The notes beneath the pieces are model-generated. The model made no database searches. It was not told where the DNA came from and worked only from the letters and a program-made list of their open reading frames with translations. Made by a program: the position numbers and the translations under genes. A stretch of DNA of 64,000 bases, from NCBI GenBank assembly GCA_003550305.1, contig QKYT01000142.1, forward strand, positions 1 through 64,000, read 5' to 3'. Positions 59,301 to 64,000 of the stretch are shown here, piece by piece (position 1 is the stretch's first letter; every line of letters begins with the position of its first letter). The DNA comes from Glomus cerebriforme (Eukaryota > Glomeromycota > Glomeromycetes > Glomerales > Glomeraceae).

Positions 59301-62300
59301 ATAAAACTGTTCGAAAGTCCGCTGTAAATGTTTATTTTTTTTAATTTTTAAATCATTCTTAATATAAATTGAACTCACATATCATTTATTTTATTAGAAA
59401 GATGTGCTTAAACACATTGAACAAATAGCCGCATCATCACTTGAAACATTTTCGATTTTAATACGACGTATTAGCTTGACAATAATTAATAGGGACTTGG
59501 TTCCTTTACTTATGAACAAAATTAAGTCTGTTGATGGTGAACAACAAAATGCTCACTCGATTATAGCTCATGAATTGTTTACGGTAATTTGAAAAAAAAT
59601 TTATATGAGATAATTTTGTAGATGATGTTGATCAAAATTTACTTTATTCAATCAATAGGGTATCTCTTCCCGATTTCCCGCTATATTTCGATCGCATTTT
59701 GAAAAGTTAACTACTCTTCTTAAGGAAGAAGACGAAAACGCGATGATAGGTATAATATATATTTATAATAAATATATTTGTATTTATTTTACTGATTTTA
59801 TTGTATCTCATTCAAAGTCGAAGATAGCTTAGAGGCACTTTCTAAATTGGCCAAAGCATTTCCCGATGAAGCATCCCAAGATAGGTTATTAATTCTCATT
59901 TGATATTTAACCCATTTTGCCAGAATTATAATACTCTGAAACTGATGAAATCATATTCATTATACAGCGAAATTATACAGCGTTATACGCAATTTGCATT
60001 AAAAGGGTCTCCACGTCAGGCTAAGTTTGCAGCAATAATTCTGACTCATATTCGGCAGAAACAACAATTATGTAGTGATTTATTTAAAGTAGATATAAGT
60101 TTTCTATTGATTATTTTAATATTAATAATTTAAGATTATTAATATATATAAATTGCTTTTTTTTCGATAGGAAATTATTCCTAATCTTTCAGTAACTTCG
60201 CCAAATATTGTATCATATCTTTCTGTCCTCAGCCAATGTGTATTTTATATGCCCACGATATATGAACAAAAAAGTGATGCAATTACGAATTTCATAGTCA
60301 AAGAATTAATTATGAAAAATCGTAATAAGGTTTATATAGGTTTATATTAAAGGATTGAAAATCCTTATTACTGATTTTATAAATATAATTTTAATATTGT
60401 TGATTTAAAATAGGCAACTGCTGGAGATAAAACCGAATGGGTTGACGATGATGAACTTGATGTCGAGTGTAAAGCAAAGGTATTTAGTTATAATAACCTT
60501 CGTACATAATGATTACATTTTAAATTGACGATTTAAATGTTTTATTATTAAATCATCACAATTTTTATGAATAATAATATTGTTAATAGGTTTTGGGCTT
60601 AAAAGTTCTCGTGAATCGTTTGCTTTCTATAGCAGAAACAGAAAATGCACTTGATTTAGCAAAGCCCGTTTTTAAGTTACTTTGGACATTAATAAGAGGT
60701 GGTGGTGAACTTACACCTGATAAATCCACAAGGTATTCATTTGCTCATTCATATGTTTAGAGATGGTCTATTGTATTAATTAATTTGATTGATTCTTATA
60801 AGGCCATCATTCCAGAGTCGTTTACGGCTAGTCGCTGTACACTCAGTATTAAAACTTGCCAGAAAAAAGATTTATGATTCAATGATTTCCGTCGCAGAAT
60901 TCCAAGAGCTAGCATTAATGATACAAGTATATTTTTACAATAATTAATCATTATCTCTTAAATATAGAACTGAACAATATTATTTCATATATTATTTTAG
61001 GATCCATGTTATCATGTTCGTTTTGCGTTCGCTTCACGGCTAATAAAATATTGTGGTGGATATCAGCTTAACGCACGATTTTTATCTATATTTTTTTTGA
61101 TTGCGCATGATCCGGATACAACAATTCGTGAAACGGTAATATATATTAATTATATCCCGAATTATCCAAATCAAATAATTATATATATAATCATTTTGTC
61201 ATATTAGGTCAAAGTTTTCCTGATAAGACATTCTCTTGCATCAAAGACTATTCGTAAGTGTTTTATAATCGTATTTTAAATTTTTTTTTTATATTTATTG
61301 AAGTTTTTTTTTTACATTAATCCATTGTAGGTGACAAATCAACGCACTTTGAAATGTCTTTGGTTCGGCTTATTCACCTTCTTTCTCATCATCCCGATTT
61401 TTCCCGTGAACCAGATACTCTAAATGAATTTGTTGTGTGAGTTTTTATTCTTTTAATTCCAATTAATTCAATTTAATATAAATATTTATTTCTTTCCTTT
61501 GTAGATATATTGACTTTTTCTTGGATACAATTGCGAACGCAGAGAATGTGTCTTTATTATCATATATGACTGGGCGATTGAAACAAGTTCGTGATGCGCA
61601 GACTTCGGATCAAAGCGAGGTTATATAACACACCAATATAATTTAAAAAATAAGATATTGATATGTATATACTTATAATTCTTACATTCTGATTTATTTA
61701 GAATTTGTATATTTTGAGTGATTTGACTCAATACCTTATTCGTATTAAGTGTAAATCTTGTTCTTGGGCTTTACCTACATTTCCTGGACATGTTAAACTC
61801 CCTGATGACTTATTTAAAACCCTACCAAATCCTGAGATTATATCAGAAGTTTGTATTAATATAATACCAATTTATTTTATTTTATTTTATTTTATTTTGA
61901 GAATTACTAATGAATATTTAATAGATTATGAAAAAGAGTTATATTCCCAGTGAATTTTTGAAAATATTAGAGAAGAGGCATGCTTCCGCACATAGTAAAA
62001 ACGATAAGGTCGTTTGAGTTTAAATTGTATCATATTATAAGCATTTATTTTTTAGAGATTTGTAAATATAACATTTAATTTATTTTTATAGTCGAAAACA
62101 CATAGAAAAGGCCGAAAGGTTTCAAGTCAAACTCCTAAAAAGAAGCGTAAAATTGATGCAAATGCTCAAGGAACTCCGCTTACTTCTACTCGAATGTAAA
62201 TACATAAGATTTTGCTAATTAAAATTATTAAACATATTATTAACCCAATTTTTTAATTATTAGGTCAACTCCAAGAGCTGCTAAATCTAATATAAAATCA

Positions 62301-62559
62301 ATGGCAGTTATATCGGCTAGTAGTGAAGAAGATTCAGATAAATCTGATGATGTTTCTGAGGAAAATAGCGATATAGAAATGAAAGATGCTGATGTAAATG
62401 ATCAAACTGAACAAGTTCGTTCTGCTTCAAAAAATGATGAAATGGATATTGAACCAAAGGTATCTACTTTATTGCTTATTTTTATTCTTAATTTTGACTA
62501 TTTATTTTAATTTATTTTTTTTATAGGTACGACGTTCGGGACGAAAATTAACAACATAG
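56331..62559 (+). CDS. PDS5: Sister chromatid cohesion protein Pds5
   Basis: Thirty-two exons join in frame to about 1232 residues. Exons 1-6 are 56331-56441, 56519-56716, 56861-57045, 57158-57284, 57362-57442, 57516-57671; the last five start at 61702, 61925, 62092, 62264 and 62527. Pds5 is a HEAT-repeat protein that binds the cohesin kleisin and controls cohesin loading, acetylation and release. Family signatures: LINSNLIGHKDWGVRAYVAC, CCISDLLRLYAPDAPYT near the N-terminus, QYFTDVIVAAGKN, and YCGGYQLNARFLSIFFLIAH late in the protein. The C-terminal ~130 residues are basic then acidic, with an SV40-like nuclear signal PKKKRK and an SSEEDSDKSDD stretch. The length is close to yeast Pds5 (about 1277). 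The first intron (56442-56518) has another possible acceptor at 56482; frame and family resemblance favour 56518. Confidence 0.9.
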
Positions 62560-63083
62560 TAAAAATACAATTAATATAATGAATATTTTATTTTCACCTT
62601 TGTTTAATTATATATAATGTTGTATTAATATATCCAAGTTGAAAATGTGTTATTTGTGCTTATAAGTTTTAAAAAATAAAAAACATATTTGCTTTGGTAT
62701 CCTCCTAGACAATGATGTTTTTTTACTTATGAAAATAGGACCATATGGATTCTTAACACCCATGACAAAACCAAAATCCTGCAACTAAACTTTTTTCTTT
62801 TCACCAATAAAAAATAATATTGCTTTTCTTAATTACTACTTCATCCTATTTAAATGCAATTAAACCACCAATAATGAAGTATACCAGTAAAAATATATAT
62901 TCTACTGATCGAGTCTAGTTTTTATATTCATTCTTGTGCAAAGCAAAAATGGCTAAATCTTTTTTGACCTCAAAAAAAAAAAAGAAATTAAGCTAATGAT
63001 AGATCGTCAAGATCCTGGGAAAATATTTTAGATATAAATATTTATCATCTGTTGATCATCATGATTTTGCATCTGAAAAAAAA
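62560..63083. other. Intergenic region PDS5 to SAM50
   Basis: AT-rich spacer between two genes on the same strand. No coding sequence was found. The A-run just before 63084 immediately precedes the proposed SAM50 start. Confidence 0.5.
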
Positions 63084-64000
63084 ATGGATAATGACAAGGT
63101 GAAATTCATAGAAATTTTTGAAAATTTCGATAATTGAATTGTTTGTCTTTTTACAAGTTACTTTTTACAAATTACAATTGTTTATAGTTTCCACTCAGAG
63201 CTCACAAAAATGTTGTAGAAACCGAAGAATTCTTGAGTAATGATTTTGAGGCTCGGGCTAAGAAATACAAGGAATATGAAGAAGCTGCAATAAAACTGAA
63301 TAACTTGGTAATTATACTGAGCGCATAACATACTTATATACGCACATCAACTTATTTTGTATATTTTAATTCATTTTTTAGGTGTTTGATACAAAAGACC
63401 TTCCATTTTACATACATTCTTTTCAAATTCATGGTACACAAAAGACGCGTCGATCTTTGTTTGAGTCGGTGATTTATCCTGCGTTACAAGCTCGCACATT
63501 GGGTTCAGTCATCGATGAAGTTCGCATAACCGCAGACAAATTAAATCGTCTCGATATATTTAAGCATGTCGATGTATTGCTTGATAACAGCAATGACCCA
63601 TTTGCACAACCTGGAGCTATTGATGTTATCCTATCCGCAGAAGAAAAAAGCAGATTTTGGATAAAGACTGGGACTGAAATCGGCAATGATGCAGGAAGCG
63701 CGGTATGCTATTTTAAGTATTAACTAAAGAGATATTGTATTTTATATTATAATTTATTCGTTTGTTTCTGATTCATTAGAATATTTCATTAAATGTTCGA
63801 AATGTTTTTGGTGGCGCAGAAACATTGGAAACCTATATGTCAGCTGGAACGCAGACTTCATATGTATTTGAGGTATATATTTTTGTTTAATGTGTTTAAT
63901 ATAATTCATTTAAAAAATTGTGATTTACATATTATCTAGTTTTGTTTAGCAAAACCAATAAACGGGAATCCAGATTCCAAGGTTGACATTTCGGCATATA
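63084..64000 (+). CDS. SAM50: Sam50/Tob55 outer-membrane beta-barrel assembly protein, 5' part
   Basis: The gene runs off the right edge. Exons seen: 63084-63098 (15 bases, MDNDK), 63188-63307, 63382-63702, 63780-63872, 63940 onward; all join in frame to about 205 residues. The N-terminal part is a POTRA domain (FQIHGTQKTRRSLFESVIYP through DVLLDNS). The stretch GTEIGNDAGSANISLNVRNVFGGAETLE is the start of the Omp85 beta-barrel and is nearly diagnostic of Sam50. The protein is the core of the SAM complex, which inserts beta-barrel proteins into the mitochondrial outer membrane. The first short exon is less certain; the start could lie elsewhere. Confidence 0.88.

Overview
This window is nuclear DNA from a eukaryote, most likely an early-diverging filamentous fungus. 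Gene content, very AT-rich spacers, short GT-AG introns and several repeat families resemble the arbuscular mycorrhizal fungus Rhizophagus irregularis or a close relative. That placement is by recognition, not by a search. No rRNA, tRNA or CRISPR array was seen. Runs of N and scattered n bases mark assembly uncertainty.

Layout. 1-5 kb: AT-rich DNA with a CCGGAT-rich repeat, a broken Tc1/mariner-type (DD34E) transposase and a decayed SAM-domain family gene. 6-20 kb: an expanded accessory cluster. Five near-identical stand-alone von Willebrand A (vWA) genes of VwkA type (two on -, three on +) flank a coiled-coil gene and a head-to-head pair of HSPA12-like Hsp70 genes. A repeated upstream element precedes every vWA copy. 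20-25 kb: an RNase P Rpr2/Rpp21-like gene and a complete 8-exon NAD-glutamate dehydrogenase (GDH2). 25-43 kb: a gene desert made of nested mobile-element remains. It holds inverted ~110-bp repeat arrays, a decayed DDE transposase split by a MITE, a ~410-bp MITE family with one copy hit by a 287-bp hAT-type MITE (perfect 8-bp target duplication), and tandem repeats. 43-64 kb: conserved housekeeping genes: ARMC8/Vid28 (GID ubiquitin ligase), an unrecognised two-pass membrane protein, a PHF14/AF10-like PHD protein, mitochondrial ribosomal protein uS8m, the cohesin regulator PDS5 (32 exons), and the 5' part of SAM50.

Exon models were assembled by hand from ORFs, GT/AG boundaries and reading-frame continuity; every multi-exon model given closes in frame. 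The housekeeping genes are unrelated in pathway and lie together as in ordinary fungal synteny. The 6-20 kb cluster is different: tandem and inverted duplication, near-identical paralogs and shared flanking DNA point to recent local expansion. It is the best candidate here for something undescribed.
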